Source: Rickettsiales endosymbiont of Peranema trichophorum (GTDB taxonomy: Bacteria > Pseudomonadota > Alphaproteobacteria > Rickettsiales > Midichloriaceae). Taken from it: DNA of 48,697 nt. Below, in pieces: positions 1-7,984 of the stretch. The stretch is from NCBI RefSeq assembly GCF_004210275.1, contig NZ_SCFA01000054.1, forward strand, positions 1 to 48,697. Direction: 5' to 3'. The position numbers were made by a program, and so were the translations under genes. A model generated the notes under the pieces. That model searched no databases. It was not told where the DNA came from and was given only the letters and a program-made list of their open reading frames with translations. Each line of letters starts with the position of its first letter. The first letter of the stretch is position 1.

Positions 1-445
1 TCCACCCCTTCTCCTTCTCATAGTCTATTGCTGTAAAGTTCAATATATGTATCGCTATCGTTCTCTTCAGATCTCTATACCTCCCTCTTGCTCCTATCTG
101 ATTAGAGTACACTCTTGCCCAACCATACAACCCTCTCTTGTGATAGTCCAGCTCATCTGCCAGCTGCATCTCTACCAAAAAGTACGTCCCAGTATGCTTG
201 TTCCTCGCCTTAACATCTAAAATAGATAGCTTATCTTTCTTAAAGTTTCTTTCGTTGTACGGATTCAATATCTCTATTTCGCTTATCTGATCTTCCTCAG
301 ATACTATAGAGTTTAGCAATGATATCAGTATGTCAGAATTGGCCTCAACCCCAAAAATCTTCTTAAAGGCGACGTCAATGAGAGGATTGATCATGTACAC
401 GTCGTCGTACTTGAGCCGCTTTGTTTTGCTTGCTTTTTGCTTCAC
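1..445 (-). CDS. Rpn family PD-(D/E)XK nuclease/transposase, 5' part (cut by window edge)
   Basis: The first 148 residues of a recombination-promoting nuclease (Rpn, transposase_31/PDDEXK type) are visible; the rest lies beyond base 1. Seen: the family opening KYDDVYMINPLIDVAFKKIF and a PD-(D/E)XK core with LDVKA (Asp77) followed by FLVEMQ (Glu92, Gln94), then a GWARVYSNQ segment. The frame is closed by a stop just upstream, so the likely start is GTG at 445; an internal ATG at 394 is the alternative. Neither has a strong ribosome-binding site. Known for the family: Rpn proteins are often multicopy in Rickettsiales and are metal-dependent DNA endonucleases. The 3' part of an Rpn gene in the same orientation closes the window at 48422-48697. 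Confidence 0.85.
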   Translation of the reverse strand, partial: MKQKASKTKRLKYDDVYMINPLIDVAFKKIFGVEANSDILISLLNSIVSEEDQISEIEILNPYNERNFKKDKLSILDVKARNKHTGTYFLVEMQLADELDYHKRGLYGWARVYSNQIGARGRYRDLKRTIAIHILNFTAIDYEKEKGW

Positions 446-550
446 CTTGTCATCACTGTGTGTTTCTATGTAATGACATTATACATCATACGTCACTCCT
501 TGCAATGGCTGTTGTGTGCCTTGGCTTGATTTCGTATGATGATCACTAGA

Positions 551-574
551 GGGCCTAGAGTATAGTCTAGGGCC
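551..574 (-). terminator. Hairpin downstream of virD4
   Basis: Inverted repeat of TAGA/TCTA and GGCC/GGCC with one bulged base around a 6-nt loop. It lies 33 bases past the virD4 stop, the expected place for the end of the secretion operon. There is no good T-run on the minus strand, so a Rho-independent terminator is only possible. Confidence 0.35.
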
Positions 575-606
575 TAAATGCTATAGGACATCATTCCTGC
601 CGCTTC

Positions 607-2406
607 TCACGCTTCTTGGTCAGCTTGCTCTCCTTGCTCTGCAGCTTCTTCTTTAGGAGGCTTCTTTGAAGTGATCGATGCCTTTGCTTTTACTGGATCG
701 TATGGGTCCTGTTGAGGTACCTCGATGGCTGGAAGCAGACGCTTCTTGAAGAAATTGTCCTTAAAATGTACTATCTTCTTAGACTTTATAGGCGGACAAG
801 ACTCTATTAAAAGAATCTGCTCGTCCCTAGGAAGGGTAATCACTTCTTGTGGCAAAAGTAGTGCTCGCTGCGTTTTGGAAACGTTCAATGATCTAGAAGC
901 TGGGTTGAAGTCCAGGTACTTTGGTTGGTTGGCAGAAACCTGATCAACAGTTTTATTGCCTATCAACTGTGAAATAAGATTGGCAGTTTCTACGTTGTTT
1001 GCTGCAAAAGTAATCCGATACGTTGAGTTAGATAAAAAGGAGTTCATCCCAGACTCCTCATATATTCCCTTTAGCTGCTCCGTATCCTGTACGACCAGAA
1101 ACAAACGCACGTTATATCCCCTAAAAAATGCAATTCCAGTCATGAATTGTTCCATTTTACCCAACGTTGGAAACTCATCCATAAGAAAAAGCACACCATA
1201 TGGTTCATCATCAGTTGGCAGCTTTCTTGATAAAAACTCCGTGGCCTGTTGGTAAAAAACCTGCATCAAAGGTTGCAACCTTTTGATGTTGTCAGGTGTT
1301 AATCCAACGTATACAGTTGTTTTGACTTTTTTAAACTCTAGTATATTAAAATCACTGTAAGCTGTAGCAGTGTCAATCAAAGGGTTCGACCATAACTCCA
1401 AGTTAGAGTTCATCGTTGAAACAACACCAGATCTCTCCTTGTCCGCTTTTTGTAGAAATGCAGCGATGTTCATATATGCTACAGGGTGGATGTCGTTCCC
1501 CATGGTATCCAAGACTACCGCTAAATTGTATACCACATCATCGCTACGCATTGTTCTAACGACTTCTCCAAACGACTTGATCTTGTCAGGTGCAGCGATG
1601 AGATACAATACCACTCCAACAAACAGTGCCCTTGCTTCGTTATTCCAAAACTCCTTCTCCGGCATTATTAAGTTTGCTATCTTTTGAACATCATCCACCA
1701 TTTGACCAGACTTTTTACTCACCCAATCTATCGGATTATAACAGTGCGTGATTCCATCTGGATCGGCAGGGCTCCAACAAAATACCTTCTGACCCATTTT
1801 GGCACGCCAACCACTAGTTGCCATGAAGTTCTCAAGCTTAATGTCGTGCACAAATACCGAGTCCTCCCAAAATAGAAGATTTGGTATTACGAACCCAACA
1901 CCCTTTCCAGATCCTGTTGGTGCAAACAAAAGTGCGTGTTGGTAACCGTCTGCTATCAGATAACCCTCATCGTCACGTCCTATCATCATACCCCTCTTGG
2001 AACGCAACCCAGCTTTTGCAATATCCGCTTCCGTAGCCCATCTTGCGTCTCCATGCAAAGATTCATCAGGTTTGAACGGTCTATGCTCGTAAATCTGGTG
2101 CCTGTACTTCCATATCAACCAAATCGTTAGCAAGCCAGGTAAAGTAGTGCACGCTAACAGTTTTGCAATTAAATAATTATTGTAGTCGATGCGTATGGTG
2201 CCAATATTGTGAAACCACCAGGCATAGTTGTTGTATACAGCAATGAGTGGTCCAGTCGACATGATGAAATCAATATCTAACGCACCGGTACCGTATTGCG
2301 ATATACAAAATAAAGCGCTAGACGTTTGAATGACAAGTAGCGAAATAAAAACAATCGCTAAGACAGAAACTATGAAATTTTTGACAAAAAAAACTAATCT
2401 TTCCAT
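607..2406 (-). CDS. virD4: VirD4-type type IV secretion coupling ATPase
   Basis: Inner-membrane coupling protein that recruits substrates to the rvh type IV secretion channel. The 599-residue length is normal for VirD4/TraG. Seen: two N-terminal membrane segments (about 10-33 and 78-99), Walker A APTGSGKG (162-169), Walker B LFLMDE (406-411), and the family stretch FPTLGKMEQF right after it. The C-terminus is a charged Lys/Glu/Gln-rich tail. It is the last gene of sodB-virB8-virB9-virB10-virB11-virD4; only 20 bases separate it from virB11. All functional motifs are intact, so it should be active. Confidence 0.96.
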   Translation of the reverse strand: MERLVFFVKNFIVSVLAIVFISLLVIQTSSALFCISQYGTGALDIDFIMSTGPLIAVYNNYAWWFHNIGTIRIDYNNYLIAKLLACTTLPGLLTIWLIWKYRHQIYEHRPFKPDESLHGDARWATEADIAKAGLRSKRGMMIGRDDEGYLIADGYQHALLFAPTGSGKGVGFVIPNLLFWEDSVFVHDIKLENFMATSGWRAKMGQKVFCWSPADPDGITHCYNPIDWVSKKSGQMVDDVQKIANLIMPEKEFWNNEARALFVGVVLYLIAAPDKIKSFGEVVRTMRSDDVVYNLAVVLDTMGNDIHPVAYMNIAAFLQKADKERSGVVSTMNSNLELWSNPLIDTATAYSDFNILEFKKVKTTVYVGLTPDNIKRLQPLMQVFYQQATEFLSRKLPTDDEPYGVLFLMDEFPTLGKMEQFMTGIAFFRGYNVRLFLVVQDTEQLKGIYEESGMNSFLSNSTYRITFAANNVETANLISQLIGNKTVDQVSANQPKYLDFNPASRSLNVSKTQRALLLPQEVITLPRDEQILLIESCPPIKSKKIVHFKDNFFKKRLLPAIEVPQQDPYDPVKAKASITSKKPPKEEAAEQGEQADQEA

Positions 2407-2426
2407 AAAATTTAATTATACTAGCG

Positions 2427-3416
2427 CTACTGTTGATTATGAGCCTGACGGAAATATACCTCGGAAATGTATCTCTTGCCCTTTGCTCCACGCTTTAATT
2501 GCACTACAATATCAACTACATGCATAATGTAGTCTTTAATTTCGCTCGGTGGCATCCCTAGTCCTGCCTGCATTACCATTAGCTTTAACTGTTCTATAGC
2601 CATTAACGGGGTATCAGCATGAATTGTCGAGATTGAACCAGGGTGGCCAGTATTAATTGCGCGAAGAAAGCTAAATGCTTCACTACCTCTAAGCTCCCCG
2701 ACTATGATTCTGTCAGGTCTTAAGCGCAAACAGGCCTCAATTAAATCTTGTATTGTCACTTTAGCACGCCCCTGTCCACCCTTGGAAGCTAATAGGTGCA
2801 GTCTATTTGGCTTTTCCTCTATTTCAATCTCCCTGGCATCCTCACATGTAATTAATCTTTCATCGTTTGGTATGGCTTTTAGCATCGCATTAGCAAATGT
2901 CGTCTTTCCGGTTGATGTTCCTCCACTTATGATGATGTTTTTTCTAGATATCACCGCTAACTCCAAAAACTCTTTCATCTTTTTCTGCTCCAAAAGCGAT
3001 AGAAGCTTTTTATTGCTTTCGTCCTGAACCTCATCAATCGCCGTACTGTCAAAGGCACCAAATTTTTCGTAGTCGTTCAAATTCATCTTAAGCACAGACG
3101 GTTTACGGATTGACATACCTATAGTTCCAGGTTCACACGCTGGAGGAATCACTATCTGTATCCTGTATCCATTTGGTAAAGTTGCAGATAACAGTGGATT
3201 CTCTTCGCTAATCTTCTGTTCAGTTGATTGTGCAACGAGCAATGCTAAGCCATGTAGGTGCTGAAAATCTAGGACAGGCATATTTTCATATCTAATATCA
3301 CCTAGTTTCTCTACCCAAGCCTCCAGAGGCCTATTAATGGAGATCTCATTCACACCATCTTCGCCAAATATGTTCTTTAAGGGCTCTAAATATGTTTCTA
3401 GTGCCGTTAAGCTCAT
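2427..3416 (-). CDS. virB11: VirB11 type IV secretion ATPase
   Basis: Hexameric traffic ATPase at the cytoplasmic face of the secretion channel. The 329-residue length is typical. Seen: N-terminal domain, Walker A GGTSTGKTT (165-173), Asp box ITCEDAREIE (189-198), Walker B RIIVGELRG (236-244) and His box GHPGSISTIHA (257-267). No signal peptide or membrane segment, as expected for a cytosolic ATPase. Its ATG overlaps the virB10 stop by four bases, implying translational coupling. Confidence 0.96.
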   Translation of the reverse strand: MSLTALETYLEPLKNIFGEDGVNEISINRPLEAWVEKLGDIRYENMPVLDFQHLHGLALLVAQSTEQKISEENPLLSATLPNGYRIQIVIPPACEPGTIGMSIRKPSVLKMNLNDYEKFGAFDSTAIDEVQDESNKKLLSLLEQKKMKEFLELAVISRKNIIISGGTSTGKTTFANAMLKAIPNDERLITCEDAREIEIEEKPNRLHLLASKGGQGRAKVTIQDLIEACLRLRPDRIIVGELRGSEAFSFLRAINTGHPGSISTIHADTPLMAIEQLKLMVMQAGLGMPPSEIKDYIMHVVDIVVQLKRGAKGKRYISEVYFRQAHNQQ

Positions 3417-4804
3417 TTAAGTACCCGCGTAGTATTTCCAGTATATGGTATGGCAAATACCAAGTCTTTTTGTACTAAAATCGTAATTTTTGTACCTTGT
3501 GGTACTCTAATCGTTGGATTAACGGGAAAAGCAGACGTGACAGCATCTTTAACGATATCCGAGAATTTCTTAGAGCTTTCCTGTGCCTGTTGGGCACTTA
3601 CCGTGCCAGAAGATGTAGTAGTAGTTCCAGCTGCTCCCTGTGTGACAGTAGTGGTATTGGTTTGGTTACCCTTAACGTTCCCTATTCTGTTGGCTGCTAT
3701 AGGTACGACATATGATACAAGAAAAGCTGTGCCAATTCTGGTCCAAAACTTGTTATCAAGTATACCTGACACACCCGCTCTACCTAACTGATCTGTACCT
3801 GCAGAGTCTACGGCAATATCGATACCATCTGGCCTCAATACTCTGTGCCATATAATACTGACCCTGGTTTGACCATCTTTGACAGATGAGTCATACGTAC
3901 CAAATATTCTTGAGCCTTTTGGTATCAACACATCTTTTCCAGCTTCTGCGTATACGTCTCTTGAAATGATCGCTCTCAGATCTCCTGGTAGATCTGTATT
4001 AATCGCTGTTTCAAGAACACCTGAGATGATTTTGCCTTGAGCCACCATCTTGTTCAAGTTTCCCACTTTTGTGGCGCTTACTTGTACTGCAGCACTCTTA
4101 GCCATAGAAACGTCATCTAGTGTACCATCTCCAAAACCCATAAATTCTACGTTGTTTCTTTTGGTACCAGTCGAGTCTTGCGCTGTCCCAGATGCTTGTG
4201 CCTTGAGACTTTTCATACCACCAGCACCACCACCTGTGACAATAATATTTGCTTTCCTTCTAGCTTCTAACTTTTGTCTCTCCGCATCGCTCATACCTTT
4301 ATTCTCTTTACCTTCCATCAGACTACTGCTCACTTGTTGTATTACCGAGCTTAAAGGAACAGCAGGGCTTGGTGCAAGTTGTGGAGGAGGAGGTGGCGGT
4401 GGCGGAGGTGGTGGCGGCGCTACAGGCTCATTCAAAGGTGGAGCCTCAGGGGGTTTGATAGATACCTCAGTAGGCTTTTGAATGTCAGTGTTTTGAGGTA
4501 GTGAGGACACAGATTTATCTTTTTCCTTTGAAGCTATAATCTCCTCACGTCTCTTTGCTGCAAGGTCCTTAGAACTAGGAGGACCACTAAAGAGCACGTA
4601 ATACATCGCAGCTATTCCGCAAGATATTACGAGTAGTAACATCACCTTGTTGCGTTTTGGAGAAGTAGCTACAACCGAAAAACCCGAATTGCTTTTGCTA
4701 CTGCCTACAGAGTCAGTAGAAGCACTATCTCTTTTATCTTCCAGTGACGTAGTAGTATTGCTTACATTAACGTCTACTACCCCTTTTTCCTGTTCATTTT
4801 GCAT
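3413..4804 (-). CDS. virB10: VirB10 type IV secretion scaffold protein
   Basis: Energy-sensing scaffold that spans both membranes in the VirB7-9-10 core complex. Seen: cytoplasmic N-terminus rich in Ser/Thr, one membrane segment (about 53-72), a proline-rich periplasmic stretch with about a dozen consecutive Pro (129-141), and a C-terminal TrbI/VirB10 domain (ISGVLETAINTDLPG, LIPKGSRIFGTYD) ending in NPTIRVPQGTKITILVQKDL. Length 463. It follows virB9 after 9 bases and overlaps virB11 by four. No clear Shine-Dalgarno sequence precedes the ATG. Confidence 0.96.
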   Translation of the reverse strand: MQNEQEKGVVDVNVSNTTTSLEDKRDSASTDSVGSSKSNSGFSVVATSPKRNKVMLLLVISCGIAAMYYVLFSGPPSSKDLAAKRREEIIASKEKDKSVSSLPQNTDIQKPTEVSIKPPEAPPLNEPVAPPPPPPPPPPPPQLAPSPAVPLSSVIQQVSSSLMEGKENKGMSDAERQKLEARRKANIIVTGGGAGGMKSLKAQASGTAQDSTGTKRNNVEFMGFGDGTLDDVSMAKSAAVQVSATKVGNLNKMVAQGKIISGVLETAINTDLPGDLRAIISRDVYAEAGKDVLIPKGSRIFGTYDSSVKDGQTRVSIIWHRVLRPDGIDIAVDSAGTDQLGRAGVSGILDNKFWTRIGTAFLVSYVVPIAANRIGNVKGNQTNTTTVTQGAAGTTTTSSGTVSAQQAQESSKKFSDIVKDAVTSAFPVNPTIRVPQGTKITILVQKDLVFAIPYTGNTTRVLK

Positions 4805-4813
4805 AATGGTACA

Positions 4814-5554
4814 TTAACTATTGTTATGTATGCTGACCACATCTTTGTTAGATGTAATTTTCCACTCCTTGGCAATTTTACTGAATACAACGTATTTGCC
4901 TTTCTGTTTTGGAATCACTTCCACGTCATCACTACCGTTTCTTATAAAGAAGTGTAGCGGTCTTTGTACTTTTGGACCAAGTTCAAAAAAGGTGTTAATA
5001 CCGTCGTCAAATACTTTAGTAATTTGCAAGCTGCCAACGTTTGTAAACTTATAATTAAAATTAAATGGCTGAATCACAGGCAAAGTCTTTTGATCGACTT
5101 CTGTCTTATCCTTTGGTAAAGGTGTCACTTGGTCTTCTTCATCGTCTGGATAAAAGAATCTGATCACAAAGACTAACTCTTCATCAACTGAGTTAGATAA
5201 ATCCTTAGATTGCAACTCAAATTGATACGTTCTCAGGTTCGTTATGATCGTCATATTTGTTGCAATGTTTTCTTCGAGAGGCTTGATAAATAACCGCCTA
5301 CCCACAGGATTAAGCTGCCACGCAAAACTATTGCCAACCGATATGGTCTGCACTTCTTCCCCGTTTGCAAATTCTATGCTCGTTTGGTATCCGTAGTGTA
5401 AAATGATCCTAAAAATTTCATTTTCACTGTACACAAAAGTCTTAATTCTGCTATCAATCGCAAGTGGTGTTTCTGCTCTTACGTGATTGCAGATAGATCC
5501 TAGAGATACCGATACTAATATCGATAATAGCAATGTCTTGGTCAAATTATACAC
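4814..5554 (-). CDS. virB9: VirB9 type IV secretion core-complex protein
   Basis: Periplasmic/outer-membrane component of the core complex that pairs with VirB10. The open frame could start at 5635, deep inside virB8, but the GTG at 5554 is preferred: GGAGGG lies about 8 bases upstream, embedded in the last codons of virB8. From that GTG the protein begins directly with a signal peptide ending at about HVRA-ETPL. It is then about 246 residues, normal for Rickettsiales VirB9. Seen: the N-terminal VirB9 domain (RIKTFVYSENEIFRIILHYGYQ), an acidic linker, then the C-terminal beta-domain (FNYKFTNVGSLQITKVFDDG, FFELG, PLHFFI). Confidence 0.93.
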   Translation of the reverse strand: MYNLTKTLLLSILVSVSLGSICNHVRAETPLAIDSRIKTFVYSENEIFRIILHYGYQTSIEFANGEEVQTISVGNSFAWQLNPVGRRLFIKPLEENIATNMTIITNLRTYQFELQSKDLSNSVDEELVFVIRFFYPDDEEDQVTPLPKDKTEVDQKTLPVIQPFNFNYKFTNVGSLQITKVFDDGINTFFELGPKVQRPLHFFIRNGSDDVEVIPKQKGKYVVFSKIAKEWKITSNKDVVSIHNNS

Positions 5555-5558
5555 CTGT

Positions 5559-6272
5559 TTACCCTCCCATTCTTTCATCTTCAATTCTATACAAATCCAC
5601 CACAAATCCCAAAGGATTGATGAGCCTTTCATCATCGTTCATACTAAGATCCCTAAAGGCAAATTGTATGAAGACTATTTTATCAGTATGTCCTGCATTT
5701 TGCCCACCTGTTGCTTCAAGTGATATACGAACCTGTGCAGAGTGCTCTGTAGGAAAAATGATTGACTTCAGCAACACTTTTCTTGTGCCAATTTCACCAA
5801 ATTGGTTATAGGGACTGTTGGGGTTAGACGATGTAAATTTGGGTCTGTAATCCCCGTAGTATACGTTATCGGATGAAAGAACTCTTACAACAGTGTAGTA
5901 ATTCGTATCGTATGCCGCTCGAGAGTATTCTTCTCTTGCACGAATGTATTTCATAACAAAATACCGTTTGATCGCATCGTTTGAAGAATACGCTCTGATC
6001 GTCAAAGGATCGACAACAGTTGGGACGCCAGTTTTTGGCTCTATCTCTATGACAAATGGTTCAACTGTCCTCCCACTTTTGACATATCTGATCACTAAAA
6101 CAGAAGCTGCGATGGTGATAATCGCAACAGTCATGACAAACACAAGAACATTTCGTTGAATCAGTACACTCTCGTATCTATCAGAATACCAGTTCCGCAC
6201 AGACTCTAGGTCGTGCTGAACCTCTTCTGCTTTTTTAATACGACCTATGATACCGCTTAAAAATCTTAACAT
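5559..6272 (-). CDS. virB8: VirB8 type IV secretion assembly factor
   Basis: Bitopic inner-membrane assembly factor. Length 237. Seen: a short cytoplasmic N-terminus, one membrane segment (about 43-63), then a periplasmic NTF2-like VirB8 domain with KTGVPTVVDPLTIRAYSSND and REEYSRAAYD. A G-rich ribosome-binding site lies just upstream of the ATG. The stop codon is 4 bases before the virB9 GTG. It begins 26 bases after sodB. VirB1-VirB7 genes are not in this window; in Rickettsiales they normally lie at other loci. Confidence 0.95.
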   Translation of the reverse strand: MLRFLSGIIGRIKKAEEVQHDLESVRNWYSDRYESVLIQRNVLVFVMTVAIITIAASVLVIRYVKSGRTVEPFVIEIEPKTGVPTVVDPLTIRAYSSNDAIKRYFVMKYIRAREEYSRAAYDTNYYTVVRVLSSDNVYYGDYRPKFTSSNPNSPYNQFGEIGTRKVLLKSIIFPTEHSAQVRISLEATGGQNAGHTDKIVFIQFAFRDLSMNDDERLINPLGFVVDLYRIEDERMGG

Positions 6273-6298
6273 CCCTCCCCCTTATCATCTTGTACTAG

Positions 6299-6934
6299 TT
6301 ATTCCTTTCCAGCTTTTAAATTCCCCTCAGCAAATGACCAATTTATCAATTTTTCAATGAAAACAGTTAAATAATCCGCTCTCTTATTTTGGTAATCAAG
6401 ATAGTAAGAGTGCTCCCATACGTCAACTGTCAGAAGAGCCTTATAACCAAGGACAAGAGGTAAGTCTGCATTGCTTGTCTTGATTATCTGCAGTGCGTTT
6501 TGAGAATCCAGTACCAACCATGCCCAACCGCTTCCAAACTGCGAGAGAGCAGCCTCTTTGAAACGTGCGACAAAAGTCTCAAAGTCTCCAAAACCTTGAG
6601 CTATCAGTGCAGCCAACTCTCCAGATGGGCTGCCGCCACCATTTTTTTTCATCGAATGCCAAAAAAACGTATGATTCCAAACTTGAGCAGCGTTGTTGTA
6701 CACAGAGACTTTGTCAGGCCTGTTATATGTATCAGTAATGATATCCTTCAAAGCCATATCACAATAATTGCTGTCGCGTATCAGCGTATTAAGGTTGGAT
6801 ACATATGACTGATGGTGCTTACCATAATGAAACGAAATGGTGTGTCCGGAGATATGAGGCTCCAGGGCGGACTGTTCATATGGCAAGTCAGGCAAAATAA
6901 AGATGCCGTTTTGCTTTTGAAAATCTTTTAACAC
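6299..6934 (-). CDS. sodB: Iron superoxide dismutase
   Basis: Converts superoxide to hydrogen peroxide and oxygen. Seen: metal ligands His36 (FHYGKHHQ), His88 (NHTFFW), Asp171 and His175 (DVWEHSYYLDY). The active-site Gln84 lies in AAQVWNHTF, the position used by iron rather than manganese enzymes. There is a short N-terminal extension before LPDLPYE, giving 211 residues. The start is GTG with AGGAG 10 bases upstream. It is the first gene of the secretion cluster, 26 bases before virB8, and the two are probably co-transcribed. Confidence 0.95.
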   Translation of the reverse strand: MLKDFQKQNGIFILPDLPYEQSALEPHISGHTISFHYGKHHQSYVSNLNTLIRDSNYCDMALKDIITDTYNRPDKVSVYNNAAQVWNHTFFWHSMKKNGGGSPSGELAALIAQGFGDFETFVARFKEAALSQFGSGWAWLVLDSQNALQIIKTSNADLPLVLGYKALLTVDVWEHSYYLDYQNKRADYLTVFIEKLINWSFAEGNLKAGKE

Positions 6935-7243
6935 TTTGCTATTACTCCTGAATCTAAGCGGCAGTTGAATTAACTACTGAACGCAATTAAACCACTATTT
7001 AATAGTTCTAATAGCCCTATAAAATTTTTGCAAGAGGTAAAAACAGTTTCGTTAAATTAACTGGATACAGGGCAATATCTTCCTTGTGATAAAGAAGTCG
7101 CGTCAAGCATTCTAACGTTGGATAATTTGCGCATTCAGGTTTTTATACTACGGCAATAAATATGCTCAAAGGTCTTGTGGGCAACTCTATGCCGCTCTGG
7201 CACCCCCTGTTCCTGACTTCCTGATATCCCTTATAAAAGATAC
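6935..7243. other. Divergent intergenic region between sodB and the toxin-antitoxin pair
   Basis: Just over 300 bases without a gene. It should carry the sodB/virB operon promoter on the minus strand. A TTGCAA hexamer followed 16 bases later by TTAGAA is present there, but it is too weak to call. I see no RNA gene or repeat. Confidence 0.4.
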
Positions 7244-7274
7244 TTGATTATATAGTACAACAAGTAGTACTATA
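7244..7274 (+). promoter_or_regulatory. Promoter with palindromic operator of the yefM-yoeB pair
   Basis: Perfect 8-base inverted repeat TATAGTAC / GTACTATA (7251-7258 and 7267-7274) with an 8-base spacer. It overlaps a possible promoter: -35 TTGATT (7244-7249) and -10 TACTAT (7268-7273), 18-base spacing. Antitoxins of this family are known to bind palindromes with a TGTACA-like core and repress their own operon. The similar AGTAC/GTACT cores and the position 32 bases before the antitoxin start suggest autoregulation. Confidence 0.55.
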
Positions 7275-7306
7275 CGGTCATGAGATATCCTGTATAAGAT
7301 AAAGTT

Positions 7307-7549
7307 ATGGAAATATATACCACAAGTCAGGCAAGACATGATCTATTTAAATTGGTTGATTCAACGAACCAAACTCATCAACCGGTTTATATAGTTGGAA
7401 AGCGCAATGAGGCTGTGTTGCTTTCTAAAGCTGATTATGAAGCAATGGTTGAAACCATCCACATTATGTCTGTTCCAGGACTGAAGGAATCTATTCTTGA
7501 GATGAATAACAAACCCCTCGAAGAATACTCAGAAGACGTGGATTTGTGA
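7307..7549 (+). CDS. yefM: YefM/Phd family antitoxin
   Basis: 80 residues. Seen: the Phd/YefM DNA-binding N-terminus (YTTSQARHDLFKLVD), the core VYIVGKRNEAVLLSKADYEAMVET, and an acidic C-terminal tail (EEYSEDVDL) that would wrap the toxin. Known for the family: the antitoxin neutralises YoeB and represses the operon. The stop overlaps the toxin GTG by 4 bases, the classic arrangement. Phd/YefM-like proteins are divergent, so the exact subfamily rests mostly on the partner toxin. Confidence 0.88.
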   Translation: MEIYTTSQARHDLFKLVDSTNQTHQPVYIVGKRNEAVLLSKADYEAMVETIHIMSVPGLKESILEMNNKPLEEYSEDVDL

Positions 7550-7809
7550 CATATCAGGTAATGTTTTCAAAAGCAGCCCAAAAAGATGCAGAAAAAATCA
7601 AAAATTCTAATTTGGCAGTCAAGTGTAAAGAATTAATCGCGGTTCTGAAAGCCGATCCGTTCACGATAATCCCGCCCTTTGAAAAGTTGATCGGAGATCT
7701 AGATGGCTTCTATTCTAGGCGGATCAACGTACAACATAGACTTGTTTACAGCATAGATCAAAAAAATAGAATAATCAGAGTACTCAGGATGTGGACTCAT
7801 TATCAGTAA
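7546..7809 (+). CDS. yoeB: YoeB/Txe family mRNA interferase toxin
   Basis: 87 residues beginning with GTG overlapping the antitoxin stop. Seen: the Txe/YoeB pattern FSKAAQKDAEKIK, an L-x-x-DPF segment (LKADPF), FEKLIGDLDGFYSRRINVQHRLVYSID and the C-terminal RVLRMWTHYQ, which matches the conserved H-Y end of the family. The usual catalytic residues (Glu, Arg, His) are represented by the RRIN..HRLVY core and the terminal HY. Known role: ribosome-dependent endonuclease that cleaves mRNA at the start of translation. The toxin looks intact. Confidence 0.9.
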   Translation: MTYQVMFSKAAQKDAEKIKNSNLAVKCKELIAVLKADPFTIIPPFEKLIGDLDGFYSRRINVQHRLVYSIDQKNRIIRVLRMWTHYQ

Positions 7810-7860
7810 CAAGTGCTTGCAATAAAATGCTGCTAATTTGACTCCTCATAGCAAAGGTCC

Positions 7861-7878
7861 TACTCATAATTATGAGTA
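7861..7878. promoter_or_regulatory. Perfect 18-bp palindrome upstream of the phosphoethanolamine transferase gene
   Basis: TACTCATAATTATGAGTA is its own reverse complement with no spacer. It lies 107 bases before the eptA-like start and 52 bases after the toxin stop. It looks like a dimeric regulator site rather than a terminator, since there is no loop and no T-run. The regulator is unknown. Confidence 0.4.
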
Positions 7879-7984
7879 TGCGATAGTGTTTAGCTATTTT
7901 CTTGATGCTAATTTGGTGCTGTGGTTTACAAAAAATTTATGATATAGTCGAGCTTAAAATTTTATAAATTTTTATAAATTTGCA

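Noticed and set aside
4050-4481. 143-codon plus-strand frame with a long Gly run
   Set aside because: It is the antisense shadow of the proline-rich region of virB10; no ribosome-binding site and no family.
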